Shown piece after piece: positions 12,538 through 24,625 of a stretch of 64,000 nucleotides of DNA. Each line of letters opens with the position of its first letter. The stretch's first letter is position 1. Where the stretch lies: positions 1,488,001 through 1,552,000 of the forward strand of contig CM065647.1 in assembly GCA_033220425.1 (NCBI GenBank). Reading direction: 5' to 3'. Made by a program: the position numbers and the translations under genes. This DNA comes from Lepraria neglecta. Taxonomy: Eukaryota > Ascomycota > Lecanoromycetes > Lecanorales > Stereocaulaceae. A model generated the notes under the pieces. It saw nothing but the letters and a program-made list of their open reading frames with translations. It was not told the origin of the DNA and ran no database searches.

Positions 12538-13612
12538 TCACATAAAATCATCCTCATCAAACCCCTCCTCGTTACTCCTCCCCTCCCCCTGCATCAACTC
12601 CCCATACCCCCTCTCCCTCTTCTCCTTCTCCTCCCTCCTTTCCCTCATAACCTTCTCCTCTTCCTTCTTCTTCTTCTCAGCCTCCCGTCTCTTCTCAGCG
12701 CGCTGACTGGCTAGGTATACTTCTTTTGCTGCGGGGAGCTCGTCGGGAGAGGAGACGGTGCGGGTTTTCTCGAGGCGGTTTATGATGCTGTTTGTGCGCG
12801 TGGTGACGAGGATTTTTTTGGTCTGAGAAAGGGGAGTTAGTGAGGGGGGACAGTGTAGGAAGGCTGGGAGGAGTTGTGAAAGGGAAGGGGGGAATGGGAG
12901 CTGAGTGAAGTGGGAGGGTGGTAGGCGAGGAGAGTAGTTAGTACCTTTTTCTGGTCGTGGAAAGAAACTTGGCCGGTGGCCATGGAGGAGTTTTTGAGGA
13001 GGTTCGACCAGGGCGTGTAGATTATTGTTACGTTGTCTTTCTTGTTGCCTATCCTCTCTCAGCCCAATCCTGTAAACCCCCATGCATAGATCCATGTGTG
13101 TACAGAGGCAGGGAGGGGTGCTCGCAAGTCCGCAACGCACCTTCAATCGAGTTCGCCTTCGTCAACTGCGCACAATCTTCCACCAGTGCCGCTGGGAGAC
13201 TGTCCCATTTTTGCTCCGGGCTGAGGCGCACGTAGATGTGGGCGGAGGAGAGGTTGTCGACGTGGAACTATATAGACATTGCTTCAGCGATTCCTTCGGT
13301 GCTTTGTCCTTGTATCCAAGTCGTAGCTGAGGCAGCGGCGCGATGAGGGGTGGGGGAATGGAGACGTACCCTAGAGACCCCTCGTAAGCGCAGGCCGTGG
13401 AGATGGTAGGGGGCCAGGCTCAGGTGTATCACCAGACATCGCAGTCCCAGCCGAATTTGATTAATTCTTCATCTGCGTAGAGCGTCAGCTATTGAGGAGT
13501 AGGGAGTGGGGGCAACGGGGCCAAGTGGGGCAGACGAACTCTCGAATTTATCTTTGCCCACGTAGATAATCGCAGGTGGGTTGGTTACATTGGACTTGAA
13601 GTAGTAGACCAT
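12538..13612 (-). CDS. JLP2: CCDC25 / Jlp2 homologue (NFACT-R domain)
   Basis: The ATG at 13612 gives MVYYFKSNVTNPPAIIYVGKDKFE, matching the start of human CCDC25 (MVFYFTSS...IYMGKDKYE). Further exons supply NEELIKFGWDCDVW, FHVDNLSSAHIYVRLSPEQKW, LVEDCAQLTKANSIEG, VTIIYTPWSNLLKNSSMATGQVSFHDQK and the helical Lys/Glu-rich tail ending DEDDFM (human ends DSDEFM). The family carries the NFACT-R (DUF814) RNA-binding domain found in ribosome-quality-control factors; yeast Jlp2 is poorly understood. Five exons are seen. Four junctions are good GT-AG (GTTCGT, GTGCGT, GTACTA and their acceptors). The exon 2/3 junction (about 13265-13427) cannot restore the expected Trp-Phe with a canonical donor/acceptor pair. 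This is either a non-canonical splice or a local sequence error. Confidence 0.85.
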
Positions 13613-14289
13613 CGTAAGAGGTATGCAGGTTGATATGTAGGAAGAGCGCGATTGCTCGGAGACAGTTGCCAATATGGTTTGCCCAGTACGGCTTCAACCC
13701 TTCCAAACAGCAGCTCGTCAGAGGAAGCTTAGTAACAACCCCGCCAACCTCCGAATAAATAAACTCTAACTCAAGGCCAATATTAAGGGTATGTGTCATC
13801 GTAGCCAGAACTTTCTTCAAAGTAATGGAATTCTTTTTTCTCGATATCACGAGTGCATGGAAAACGGTTTCGTTGAAGTTTGTCTGTATTTCTATCCTGA
13901 GGCTACCACCCATAAAACTATCGATCATGGTATCACCATAACGCCATAAAATATAGGGAAACCCTCCATCATCGCGCTGATATAGGAGGGATTCCCCCAG
14001 TACATTGAGCCAATGCTGGCTTGAGTGCAATGGAAAAAGGAAATATCTCCGCCATCGTTTCCGGAACATGAATGAAAATCAGCACCGTAAGAGCCCATAG
14101 TGCCACGTGAAAAGAGACATGTTCCCATCATCGACCCTAAATCATAATTGAAATTCCGTAACAAAGAGCCAGGTTGGCTCGAGAGCCTCCGAACGCCTCT
14201 GCCATGATCGAGAGAAAATCTGGGGTGTGTACATGAAGACACGTAATCTGGAGTAGGAAGACATCCGTCAAATCTGTGAGAGTATGGAC
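13613..14289. other. Intergenic, promoter of the CCDC25-like gene
   Basis: The region lies between two minus-strand genes. A 173-codon minus frame overlaps the CCDC25-like start (13548-14069), but its composition is not protein-like and it contains no recognisable motif. I do not call a gene. Confidence 0.45.
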
Positions 14290-15954
14290 TCATTCCACTG
14301 GCTCAATGACTGGGTCGGGTAGCGCATTAATGTGCTTTTTGATCCACTCGAATGATGAGAAGAAAATGGTGTTGATAACGCAGGAGCGTGCCATCGAAAC
14401 GCCGAGGCCTGGGAGCAAAACGCAGGCGTCAGCATATATCAGCAAAAGGCGCAGGCATAGGACGTCACCCACCTCTATATTGGTTGACTTTGAAGAATTG
14501 AATCTTTGGCATTGGGACAGGCTGGCCCTTGGCTTTGGTAAGGCAATTGCGCTGATAGTGGGTTTTTGCAGTATCTATTGGATAGATCTAGTCGATCGTT
14601 AGTCGACTTCATTGACAATAGTGTGAATATTGGTGTTTTGGCTTACGCAGGCCCAGGAAGCCAGTCCACAAAACCCGCCAGCCATTGCCACGGACATAGG
14701 AGAAGTCGGAGAATCACTGCCTTGAAATTTGACCAGCAATTGTTTCGTGCTTTCGTAAGTCGTGAAGTAGATGGTCGTGCCGATCGTATCTCTCACTGAA
14801 GAAAGCACGTAAGCCTCGGGTTAGTTTGGACAAGAGAGGGTGAGCGTACATAGGTGCAAGCTGAAGCCTGAGTAGAGTCCAAAAAAGCCGCGATTTTTGA
14901 TGATGTTCTTCGCCATCTTGAACGTTCCCTTCGATTGATAGCTTGACTTGATAGGATCGTCCATGCTGGAGGTACTACTCTTTGCCATCAGTGTCGAGAT
15001 TTGCGCGGACAGTTTGGTGAGCTCAAAGGGACCTAGTTACACGTAAGATTCTGCTCTTTGAAGGCCGTTCGGGAATTGGGACGAGAAGGACTCACAAGAC
15101 AACACTGTGATCAAAGAACCAGCTGTGGCACCCGCAGCTCCAAAGCAAAGCATTGTAGCAAGGGTTGGGCTGCTTCCAGGCCTATTGACCACCACCAATG
15201 GCTCATCTCCGCCAGTCGCTTTGCCAATGGCAGCCGAGTACTTGTACTTGGCTTTCTGGTAAATCGAGAATGATGTCATCCTGACCGCAGTGACGCTGAA
15301 GACGGGGGCCAAAGCACCTGCATATAAAACATTACATTAGCACTGTTCTTATTGGACAGCCTTGCTAAAGTCGTCAAATTGGGTCACGCGCCCTAGTCTG
15401 CGACGAGCGCCGGGCAGTGAAAGGGCTAAAGTAAGGCCAAGCAGGCTTGCCAAGGACCAGGTAGTGGCAATGGTGATAAAGAGAATGCATTTGGAGGCCG
15501 TAGGGCTCATATCGGAAGCTTCAGATGGAATGAGCTTACCACGCCAAAACCCCCTCACCCCCTCTGACTTGTAGGTATGCTGAACGCAATCGGTGAAGTT
15601 GCGGTAGCGGTATCTGTAGCCTGTCAGAGCTGGTCTTACAAAGACGAGAATAGCAGGGTAAAAGGTTACCCGTACGCTTGCATTCGTGTCTTGATTGAGT
15701 CGAGGGGAAACTGTCATGGCGTGAGCGGGCTTCCTCTGATAAGGTCGAACGGAGGAGCTTACCGCTGTGATCGTAGACAAAACACTGCTCGCACCAGAAG
15801 CTATCCCAGTACGATAGGCCTTTGCCCAGTGCTTCGCGTGCTCAGAGGTGGGTGTCAAGGTGGTGGGTAAGGTGAGAGGTGCCTCATCGCCAGGAGGCCT
15901 GCTCTCGAGAGCTCCATCGCCACTGGGGCGGTCTTGGACACCAGTCATGCTCAT
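14290..15954 (-). CDS. Mitochondrial carrier family (SLC25) protein
   Basis: Eight exons join in frame. All three carrier repeats have their signature: FPLDSIKTRMQ (exon 2, 15670-15710), CPFELTKLSAQ (near 15030), and YPIDTAKTHYQR (near 14560). Each is followed by a downstream amphipathic block (GVRGFWRG, FFGLYSGFSLHL, QYRGLGVSMARSC). The protein therefore sits in the inner mitochondrial membrane and exchanges a small metabolite. The substrate cannot be read from the sequence; the second repeat replaces the usual D/E-x-x-R/K with E-x-x-K. The N-terminus before repeat 1 is long and disordered (Asp/Pro/Ser rich). The first in-frame ATG is at 15954 (MSMTGVQDRPSG); the open frame upstream has no ATG. 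Donors and acceptors are canonical. It ends VIEPVE at 14290. Confidence 0.88.
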
Positions 15955-17144
15955 CTGGTCGGTGGAAGAGTGCCGCTGGTGCCTGGTTTTGTGTCGAGTC
16001 TTCCCTCGAATCGCAGATGGATGTAGAGCCAAGGGTAATCCATTAGGTTGGGTTCAGATCATAGCAGTGGCTAACTTCTTCACGAGTCGCGGGCTCTGAC
16101 TCCTGCCACCAGGGCCGGGAATTGTCTTGAGGTTGAAACGAGTTTCACAGCGAGCATGGACAAGAATGTTGCACCAAAATCGTGGACAGAGGGTCCTGAG
16201 GGTCGCTCAAGTCCCAGCGTGACTTAGGGCGGGGCGCGCAGGAGGGGATCGGCAGGTGCTGGGAGAGCTATCATGGGAGGAAGATGGAGAACGTTTAGAT
16301 GTCATTTATAGATAGAGATGCACCATACAAGTCAAATTGGTAGTATACAACATACGAAGAAAGAAGATGAAGATGGTCTTTGTTGAGTTTGATGAGTATG
16401 AAATCTTCTTTTGCTGGGGCGAGTTCTTTTAGCGTTTCGTCGGCTCTAATACTCTAATGACTTTAGTGACTTACGCCAAGACAGCAAAAAGCCCTGAACA
16501 GGAGAGCTTGACTTAGCGAGGCCCGTCGAAGATTGCTCCGCGATAAGATTATAATAGCAAAGAAAATGACTTTTGACATTCAATTATGAACTTTGGTTGT
16601 AGTCGATGTATTTATGTTGGATGCTTCTGCTGCTGTGCTCAGAGAGTGTTTGCGCTATTCTCCTTGCCAGCCGGCCCTGAGCATCTGTAGAGCGTTCATT
16701 GCAAGTCTGACAACCCCTTCGAGTCTGGCCAGCATTCCCTCAGCATAGCCAGACTTCGTGCGACCCATGTCCACCCTCTAATCATAGCTATGATACACGT
16801 ATGAAGCGAATCTGTACAGCTAGCGTTGCCTTTGGCTAACCAGGGTCTCCATGCTCTAGCATTACACGGCCAAGCAGTGTCGCTGTACAGAGCTATACCT
16901 TCGTCTTCGAGCACGTCCCCTAGTTCCCCTCCAATTAAATCAGATCCACTGAACAGTCGAACGGTTTCCAAAAGTATTTTCGGGCAGGTGTACTCACCTC
17001 GTGTCAATCAGTAACGCAAAAGACCACATCTGGTCATCACTATCCATATTTGCACAATTATAAACCCTTCGCCTCCTTCACAATTAGCTCAAGTCAAGGG
17101 CCGGATTGCTGAGTCACGGTGACGTTCTCCGCTCACTTTTCTAA
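15955..17144. other. Intergenic, about 1.2 kb
   Basis: Promoter of the carrier and 3' flank of the DUF2293 gene. I see AT-rich stretches near 16310-16620 and no convincing gene, RNA or repeat. Confidence 0.5.
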
Positions 17145-20100
17145 TCATTCCAGAACAACTACTTCCCCCGGGGCTCTCCTTCCGGTTTGCCTTGGGCCGT
17201 TGTAGCTCTGAGACACGGGCCGGACGTTCTCAGAATAGCCACTTCTTCCATTGGGAACAGGCATCCCATTTCCGAAGCCCACATAAGAAGCCTGGTCCCA
17301 TGAATATGATTTCTGACTCCTAGAGGGTACCTGCGTTAGCCGCATAGAATATAAAGAGAAGGTTACAAGCCCAACCATTGGTCCACAGCCGGTCTCAGCA
17401 CAGGCTGAGTCGGGCGTCTCTCGAACGGATTAATTCGTTGCGCTTCCAGATTCGTTTGAGTGTGTTGGCCACTGTTCCCAAACGGCTGATCGCCAGGCCT
17501 GAAAGATTGACCATAGAGGGGTGGCTGCTGTTGTACACTTCTTGATTGCAACGGATTGTCGATCACAACTCGTTCACGATAATGTTCAGGATCTCGCACG
17601 CGTACTTCTGGATGGAACCTTGCAGGTATATAGGTCTCCGGTGGCGCAGTTTGCAAATGTGTACAACTGAGACGCCCCGCTCCTGGGTCTTCTATCATGC
17701 CTGGTTGATGCTCTCTAGTTTGTCGGTCGTCAATTGCTAGATTGCGAAACTCGCTCCGCATTTCTCTTCCTGCTTTCTCGAAACGCTGTGGGCGTTTCAT
17801 GGCAGCATACGATCCCGCAAGACTTTGACCATCGCCCGCAACAATGCCAGGAGCATGACGCGAAGACGAAGACAGATCATCAACATTGTGATACGGCGAA
17901 GCGGTCTTAGAAGCTTTCACGACAGTAGGAGATTCATAGTCATAGACAGGCTGAACCAAATTAGAACGTGAAAGAGATTGAGGCTGTCGTGAAGCCTCTA
18001 GACTTAGGAGAGGAACTTGAAAACGCTCTCTGGGTGCGCGATGAATCGATTGATCCTCAGCAAACCCTTGGCGATCAACGATTTGCACACGTCCTTGGCC
18101 CCCTGCGTAGCTCATCGCTTCTCTAGGCGGAAGCTGCACGATTCTGTTGTCGGCTGCAAGTGGTCGCATGTGCTCTTCATATACAGCCTCAGCAGGCCTC
18201 TCACGTATTTGTTGATAGCCATCTCCATTCCGGAGAGGCATGGGTATACCCCGCTCTCGACTGTGATAGTCAACAACTTGATGGTCATCGATTTTCCGCT
18301 TTTTGTTTTGGAGTGGCCCCTCATGGGTCCCAAGATGAGCTCTGGAGGACACAAAATCTGGCGGCATTCCACGATTGGTCATCTCACCTAAAGCAAATGG
18401 GTTGTTTTGCTGTGAATGAGCATCAATGAATGACTTCTGTGCTTCGAGGCGGGTGTCGCCTTCAACTGAAGGCAGAACCAATTCCGAGTGTCGGCGTGCT
18501 TGGTGTTCAGAGGGATGGGCATAAAGGGCATCTCCAGCCTCATGACTAGATTCTTGTGTTCTGGCCAACCTCGTAGTCTGCTCCGGAAATTTATGCTGAG
18601 GGCGTTGCATATCGGATTGGTAGGGTCCGGACGGATAAGGTTGCAGTTCATTTGTATGATAAACGCGACTGGGCTCTGCCACTTTTCTTGTGGGAGGTGA
18701 TCGGTACTGTAGGACCGGGCGGACGACCTGCGTTAACTCAGTATGTTCCGCTTGTAAGAGAACCTACCTTTGTCTTGAGCACACGCGACTAGGCTAATTC
18801 TGGTCAGTAATGGGAACTCACCTGGTTGGGCACGCCATGGCTGGACTCTTGCCCTCGTCCATGAGGGCCCACAATATATCTAGGCTCTGGTTCTCGCGGC
18901 AGCGGAATCAATTGGGTATAAACAGGGGCTCGCGATGTCTGAAAGCCCGTAGCTTCTGCCACTTGGTGACGAGGCTCTGACCTATACCGCTGCTCATAAT
19001 CCACCTCGATTGGATACGACGGTGTTTTGCCCAAATGCCTATTTGTTGGCAATGCAGCGTTGTCATTCACAATATATATTGTCTCTGGAGCCTTTCGGCG
19101 GCGATTACGTGCTTCTTCCCATCTCCGGTGGCGCTCGGCTTCCATCTGGGTTTTTCTATATTCATCGTGTTGTGCGCGGTGGCCACGATACAACGGACCT
19201 TGTCCAAGGAACTCGACGACTTCTCCGTCATCCGAATTGGGGCTTTCCAACTTACCTTTGTCGCCTAGTCGGCCTGGATTAGCATAGTTTATAGGCTGGC
19301 TATGTAAATCGTCCGCTGAGACAATTTCAACGCCATTGGTCGGTTTGACCCCTTCATGGAGTGACGGTGGATGACCTTGCATCTGATCGTCTTCTTCGTC
19401 GTCGTCGTCGTCAGGAATGACAATGACTTCTCGTAACATCTCGTCCACGTTGTTGGCATCGGCCTCGTCACCTCTCCATTGTAAGAGCTTGTCGAGACAG
19501 AGTTGTTCCACATGCTGCCTTGCTGCTTGCCATGTACCTTGTCTGAGCATTTTGTCGTAATCCGTGTAAACATGTCGAATGTGTGCAATGACAGCGAGCT
19601 GAGCGCGTCGCACGAGAGTCATGCCATCTGCTGTGCCTACAAGACCCTGACCCTACCGTGCGTTAACATGAAGATTGGCGGCAACGACAATGGGAATACC
19701 TTTTGGAAAGACCGGCCAACAACGACGTGAAGGTCGTCTGCAGGTATATTTGGAAACAGGTCCTTGATAGCTTCACGAGCTTGTGTATCGATCACTGCTT
19801 GAGAAAGAGCTTGGATGTCAAACATCGGGAGCTCATTTGGGCCGCCAGATTTTTGATTCTTCTTGGCAGGCTGACGATTAGTATTTCTGGTGCGTGCTTT
19901 GCTTTCATCCAGCGTTGCCAGATGGGATTCTAGAACACGGCCTGAGGTCGTGATTGAAACACCAAGGCTATCGCATGCCTTCTCCACGGTCACGCTCGGG
20001 AAATGATAGCCGACTCTATGTGTCTCTCGAGACAGAGCCTTGTGCTGATTGGTGCTGGTCTGAAACCAGTTAACATCATCTTCAACAAGTAGCTTGAAAA

Positions 20101-20427
20101 CTTACCGAAACGATATAGACAGTGAGCCCTTCGTCTTTCGCGATTTGTTTGCATCTATTGGTCAATTGTGGATCTCCTGCTGGGATAAATGTATACCCGT
20201 TGGGAGCTTTGGCTTTCGTATGTAGCTGTAGGGGGTTCGAACATTATAACCCTGCAGTGAGAAAGGAACACAGCGAAATAACATACCAGAGTCTTAAGCT
20301 TCTTTTGCTTCCCACCAATTTCCTCAAAAACCACTTGGTATGAGGGTTTCTTCTTGGGTGCTGGCCTTCTGTGAAGGACAGCAGCTGACGGAGCAGTTGA
20401 GCCATGACGCTCATGAACACGAACCAT
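17145..20427 (-). CDS. DUF2293 domain protein with long disordered C-terminus
   Basis: Start at 20427 (MVRVHERHGSTAPS). The first ~250 residues contain YTFIPAGDPQLTNRCKQIAKDEGL and then the DUF2293 block: FPNIPADDLHVVVGRSFQKG, TLVRRAQLAVIAHIRHVYTDYDKML, and ARQHVEQLCLDKLLQWRGD. The block ends near 19450 and is followed by an acidic DDDDDEEDD patch. DUF2293 is a fungal family of unknown function. The rest (~650 residues) is low-complexity Gln/Arg/Ser/Pro with a basic KKRK (near 18300) that could be a nuclear signal. Eight or so exons are seen. The last splice is best read from a GTTGGG donor at about 17376 to the CCCTCTAG acceptor, giving DQWSQKSYSW and ending APGEVVVLE. If that intron is retained, the protein would end in DQWLGL at 17363. 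No disruption is seen. Confidence 0.75.
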
Positions 20428-20850
20428 CTTATGCAATGTAGTACAATGTAAAGTAAGAATGCCAACCCAGAGAATATTAGAACAAGGAAATGTAACCCCA
20501 ACAGCTTCCTTGTATACAAGGACAGCGGCTCGCTCCTGCCTGATTGCTCAGGGCAGGTTCGAACTCACTCGGCTCCTAACAAGCCTGGCAGACGCCAGTA
20601 TCTCTACTCCACAGAACATACACGATGATTCATGGCAGCGACATTTTTGCTGGTAGGGTGTCTACCGCACATACACCAGTTGTTGTAGAACGCCCTGAAT
20701 GTGGGTGTGGGACAAAGCTGGATGGAGTGGAGGAACTTGAAGCGGAAAAGACACGCTAGCAGATGCGGCGGCTAAAGCCTCTAGCGTATACCTTTGTTGG
20801 TATTTTCTAATTTCCTAAACTGACAGGTCAAGAACGACCAGGAGCTTTCT

Positions 20851-21378
20851 ATGACTCCGAGCAGTCAAGATATTGTGAGATCGTACCGCAATCTATATCG
20901 CCACGCACTGCATGCTATCCAATACTCTTCACCTGCACGCTTCACCTTGAGAACCCTTCTAAGAAACACATACCGGGCAGGAATTGCGGCAGACTTCGAC
21001 CCTCGTAAGATAGAGAACACCCTGACCTTTCTAAATGGCGCTGCTAAAGAGAAGGGTCTGGAGCACCGGATTTTGAAGAGTCTCCTGCATACATGGTGGT
21101 GGGAAGACGGGAGAAGAAGGCTTAAGCAAGAGTGAGCCTGGAGGTCCGGTGGATGTGTTTGAAGCTGATGAAAGGGTAGTCAATCCGTGAAGATTATTGC
21201 CATGAAACAAAAGCAGACTCAATCTATGTTGGACCATTTCGAGATCACGCTGAAAATGCTGAATGAGACTATGGGCATGTGTTTGCCAACAAGGTTGATT
21301 ACGAAGGCCGAATTACCGGACGACGCTCCCACCACCATTTTCTCCACCTCTCCGGCAACAGAAGTTGAGGACACGTGA
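20851..21378 (+). CDS. Small LYR-motif-like protein (DUF1763 type)
   Basis: Exon 1, 20851-21131, and exon 2, 21180-21378, are joined by a 48-bp intron (GTGAGC...AAAGGGTAG) to give 159 residues. The N-terminus has IVRSYRNLYRHALHAIQYS, a LYR-like helix, followed by RNTYRAGIAADFDPRKIENTL and a conserved-looking EKGLEHRILKSLL. LYR proteins are small mitochondrial matrix proteins that bind acyl-ACP and help assemble respiratory complexes or Fe-S clusters. The fungal DUF1763 family shares this pattern but is uncharacterised. The C-terminal exon (HFEITLKMLNETMGMCLPTRL) is helical. Without the splice the first frame would stop at residue 94. Convergent with the next gene, 205 bp apart. Confidence 0.7.
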
Positions 21379-21583
21379 AGGAATCCGGAGAGAACATTAG
21401 AAAGTTGCTACACATGGATTGGTACAGGCTTCCGGCCGGGTCTTGAAAAGGCCTAGAGCAGGGCAGAGGATTCTCAAACCAGACATGGTCTTGGACAAGA
21501 CATATGCCCTGACGAGCGCGCAAAGTCCGCCAAAGGCTGGTCTCCGTCCCTGCGCCAGCTGTCCGTCCAAGAGCTGTCAGCTT

Positions 21584-22332
21584 TCATGCTCCTTTATATC
21601 TATACTTCAGATCTTCGAGCTCGCCCACATCTACAGAAAGCATCAGACGCCTCGCAAGCATTATGATGGAGAAAGATGCTGCCAATCAATCAGCTTGGGC
21701 GATATCTTGAAGGGGCACAGACACCCACCAACAGGCAGCAAACAAAGCAGCCAGAACCCTTCGTGCACACCCTGCTTATCCTTGAAGCTCATCGCATTGA
21801 GGGCAATCAGCAGACTTAGACCTCCGTTGAGGTGGCCGATGTACTTGTGGACTGGACCTTGCTCTGGCTTGGACATAACCTCGCGTCTCGACTTCGCGCG
21901 CTCAGGTGATTCGGCTCTGGTATTGGGAACGAATACGAGGATATAAGCGGTCGCGATTAGGGAAGTCATGCTGAGGAGGCTGATGAGCTTGACTTGAAGC
22001 AAGCGGGACATGATGAGAGCTGGGATGTAGGAGGTCGCTGAAACTGTGGGGATCGCGAGGAAGATGCGCTGGGAGCATCAGCTACAATCCAGGATAATGG
22101 CAAGAGATCAGAGAAAAACTACATACCTTAAACTCTTCGTTGCGCTCGTCATCATCCTCACGAAGCTTCTTTATAAGCTTCTCCTGCTCTGGTTATTCCT
22201 ATCAGTACTCGTAGCGTAACACCAATAGTCTCACATCTGTATACCTTCTTCGTCCAGGTTTCTAGGCGTATCGTCATCATCACTGTTTTCCGCCGGATAA
22301 TTAAACGTTTTGCGTAACCGTGCAGTAGCCAT
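21584..22332 (-). CDS. Conserved-type small integral membrane protein, function unknown
   Basis: The ATG at 22332 starts MATARLRKTFNYPAENSDDDD. A short acidic/Lys-rich coiled region (EQEKLIKKLREDDDERNEEFK) precedes a hydrophobic part with about three segments (LISLLSMTSLIATAYILVFV; YIGHLNGGLSLLIALNAM; FWLLCLLPVASFSIIMLARR). The last intron (GTGGGT...GATTGGCAG, about 21645-21697) is needed to reach the likely end, SVDVGELEDLKYRYKGA at 21584. If it is retained, the frame ends in the odd WQHLSPS. Three introns are seen, all canonical. The layout (cytosolic charged N-terminus, three to four helices) suggests an ER or nuclear-envelope protein. I do not recognise the family. Confidence 0.65.
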
Positions 22333-22895
22333 GCTGAGGATCAAGCCGGTTCAAGACAGCTTGCGGACACCGGGGCCGCCAAGATATCAGTATCGGGTGA
22401 GCGCCGCTTTACCGTCGTACAATGTGGGTGATCCTTGGTGCTTACGCACGTTTTTCTTCCCTACGTTGAAAGGTCGTCCAAGGCGCAGTGGATTTACAGA
22501 GGTTGGGAGCGGACGGCTGAGTCAGTGAAATTTTGGCATGTAGGCCTCTAGGACTGGCCTGGTCTACTTGGAAAAGCGGCGATATAGAGGAGATCCAATA
22601 TCAACCTCGTCCCCTCGAGAATCCAGTCTGTCTTCCTTGCCACTCTCAATTCTTTTTTCTTTCTACTTCAGTCGAGAAGGATTTCACAGCGGCTACGATT
22701 ACCTGTACTCGTTACTATATCGCCTGAAATTCTCCTTCGCGGTCCTCTTCCCACGCAGTCTCGACTACCTTCTCGCGACAACCTTCTCCTTATCCTTTCC
22801 TCCCTTGGCATCTCTACATTTCGCTGCTGTACCTCAGCTGGTATTGCAGCTAGCATTCTGGCTAGCAGGACATAGCTGGCCTCCTACGATGAGCT

Positions 22896-23555
22896 ATGGC
22901 TGATCGACGCGCCTATGACGAAGGCGTCAGCGTCCAGGAGCGATTAGACCATATCAGTCGAGCTTGGCTTGCGTTAGTTTCAGGGGCTTTTTCAGTTTTC
23001 CCTAGCGACGACTACAACACTCAGCGTTGCCTGGATAAGGAAGTACAACCGGGAAGGCTTGCGTGATCCAAGTAGCATCTTTCGTGGTGGAGACATCATG
23101 ATGTCTTCCTTTTCGGGTGTCCTTCAAGGACGAGACCTTAGGCTACCGACGCCCATGACTAGCGCTGGTGGGGCTTCCAGGCAGCAACACGAAGGAAGAA
23201 GCGGCCGGGAAAAGTAAGCTGATGGAAGCTAAGACATTGACCCCCACAGAATGTTGTATGCCGTAGAACCAGGAGCCACCAGTTGGACGATAAAAAATCA
23301 ACGAGGCAGAGATCTTCACGGCTAAGTTCTATGATAGCTACGTGCAGTTTCCACCACCAACATGCCCTACTTCGCCTCCTACACAGACTTTCCAACCCGC
23401 TCTGGACAAGTGTCAAGGATGAGGACCTGCGCACAGAGAAGACACCGGTCGCCAGCAGGCGACTGGGCCGCAGCGATCCCAACGGCGAACGTCGCAAGCA
23501 TGCTCACCTTGATCCCTCGACCCGCGAAAACAAGGAATATCAGTGGGAAGGATGA
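22896..23555 (+). CDS. Possible multi-exon gene, unrecognised, highly charged product
   Basis: The ATG at 22896 follows a CT-rich leader (22600-22880) typical of fungal promoters and opens MADRRAYDEGVSVQERLDHISRAW. A GTTAGT donor in the next codons can join to SIFRGGDIMMSSFSGVLQGRD. A GTAAGC donor at about 23214 then joins either to a frame ending RGRDLHG or, through a CCGTAG acceptor, to a longer Arg/Lys/Ser-rich frame ending ENKEYQWEG at 23555. The composition looks coding, but the splicing is ambiguous and no domain is recognised. It would share a divergent promoter with the gene at 22332. Treat as a candidate. Confidence 0.33.
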
Positions 23556-24625
23556 ATAACATGAAGGGACTGCCGCTTCACCAGAACATTCGACTTCGTC
23601 AAACAAATTCAGATATCGTCCCGGCTACGTATCTCAATGCAAGAAGAGCAGTGGGAGATCTCTTTCCAAGGCAGAACTGACACCAATCACGGTCGGCAAA
23701 GATTGCACATTTCTTCATGCGACAAGAGAATGACGGATTGATATTCTACAAGTAACCCATTTGTACGATGGCATTTTTAATAGTGGGTAGATGAAACAAA
23801 GAAGTGGCATTGCAACAAAGTCGAGGGAAATCGTAGCGATGGGTTTGGTTTTCCGTTTTTCGATTTCGTTATTATGAACATTGGGAGAAACGAAGCGAGG
23901 ATCTACGTATACTCGCCAGGCACTCTCATCTGCTTTGCCTCACGATTAGGCATCCAACAGGACGAATGATGCTGCTTCACAGCCGTGAGCAAGATGGAAA
24001 TCGGTTTATCGATTCAATGTAAAACTCGTTGCCGAAGTTTATCGGATGATATGCGAGAGTGTTCAGCCTCTGTAGCATGAATCTGGGCTTTTAGAAGCAA
24101 TGATCCCTTGCGCAGTGTTCACAGTACAGTCCATAACGGGAATTGTACCGTCACGGTCCAGACCATCCTTTTCAATGCACTCAACAAGCCGAACGGTCAG
24201 CCCGTACGATCTGCGCCGCGGCTGATCAAACCATTGGGGGGTTATCAGGAATCTCGACTCAGGATCTCAAACCACATCCCATACGGTTAAATGAATGACG
24301 GTGTTGTGCTGATGAAACGGAAGTTGTGGGGTATGAGGTACTGCTTTGTTGGCTTCTCATACCTGTCGGGCGAAATTGCTCTATATGACCTGGACAGTGG
24401 CAAAGGGATGACCAGTCGAATACGTTTCATGAGGAGTGTGTTGGCATTTCACATTTCATATCAAATCAAGTGACGTAAGCTCATCTCTGGAATACGAGTA
24501 TCTTTTACACAACAAATCCAGAATTCCCACGGTATAAGATATGCAAGACCCTACATTCTGCTCTTGAATTTCACGTGAGCTCTCGATTGAGCCCCTCTTG
24601 GACCTCTGCCTTACAACAAGTCAAA
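23556..24625. other. Intergenic, about 1 kb
   Basis: AT-leaning sequence without a supported gene on either strand; two 60-codon frames near 24108-24473 lack starts in good context and recognisable content. Confidence 0.45.

Noticed and set aside
13548-14069. 173-codon minus frame overlapping the CCDC25-like start
   Set aside because: Overlaps a well-supported start in another frame and has no protein-like blocks or domain.
20521-20600. Possible tRNA because of a GGTTCGAAC box-B-like string
   Set aside because: No matching A box, acceptor stem or cloverleaf can be drawn around it.
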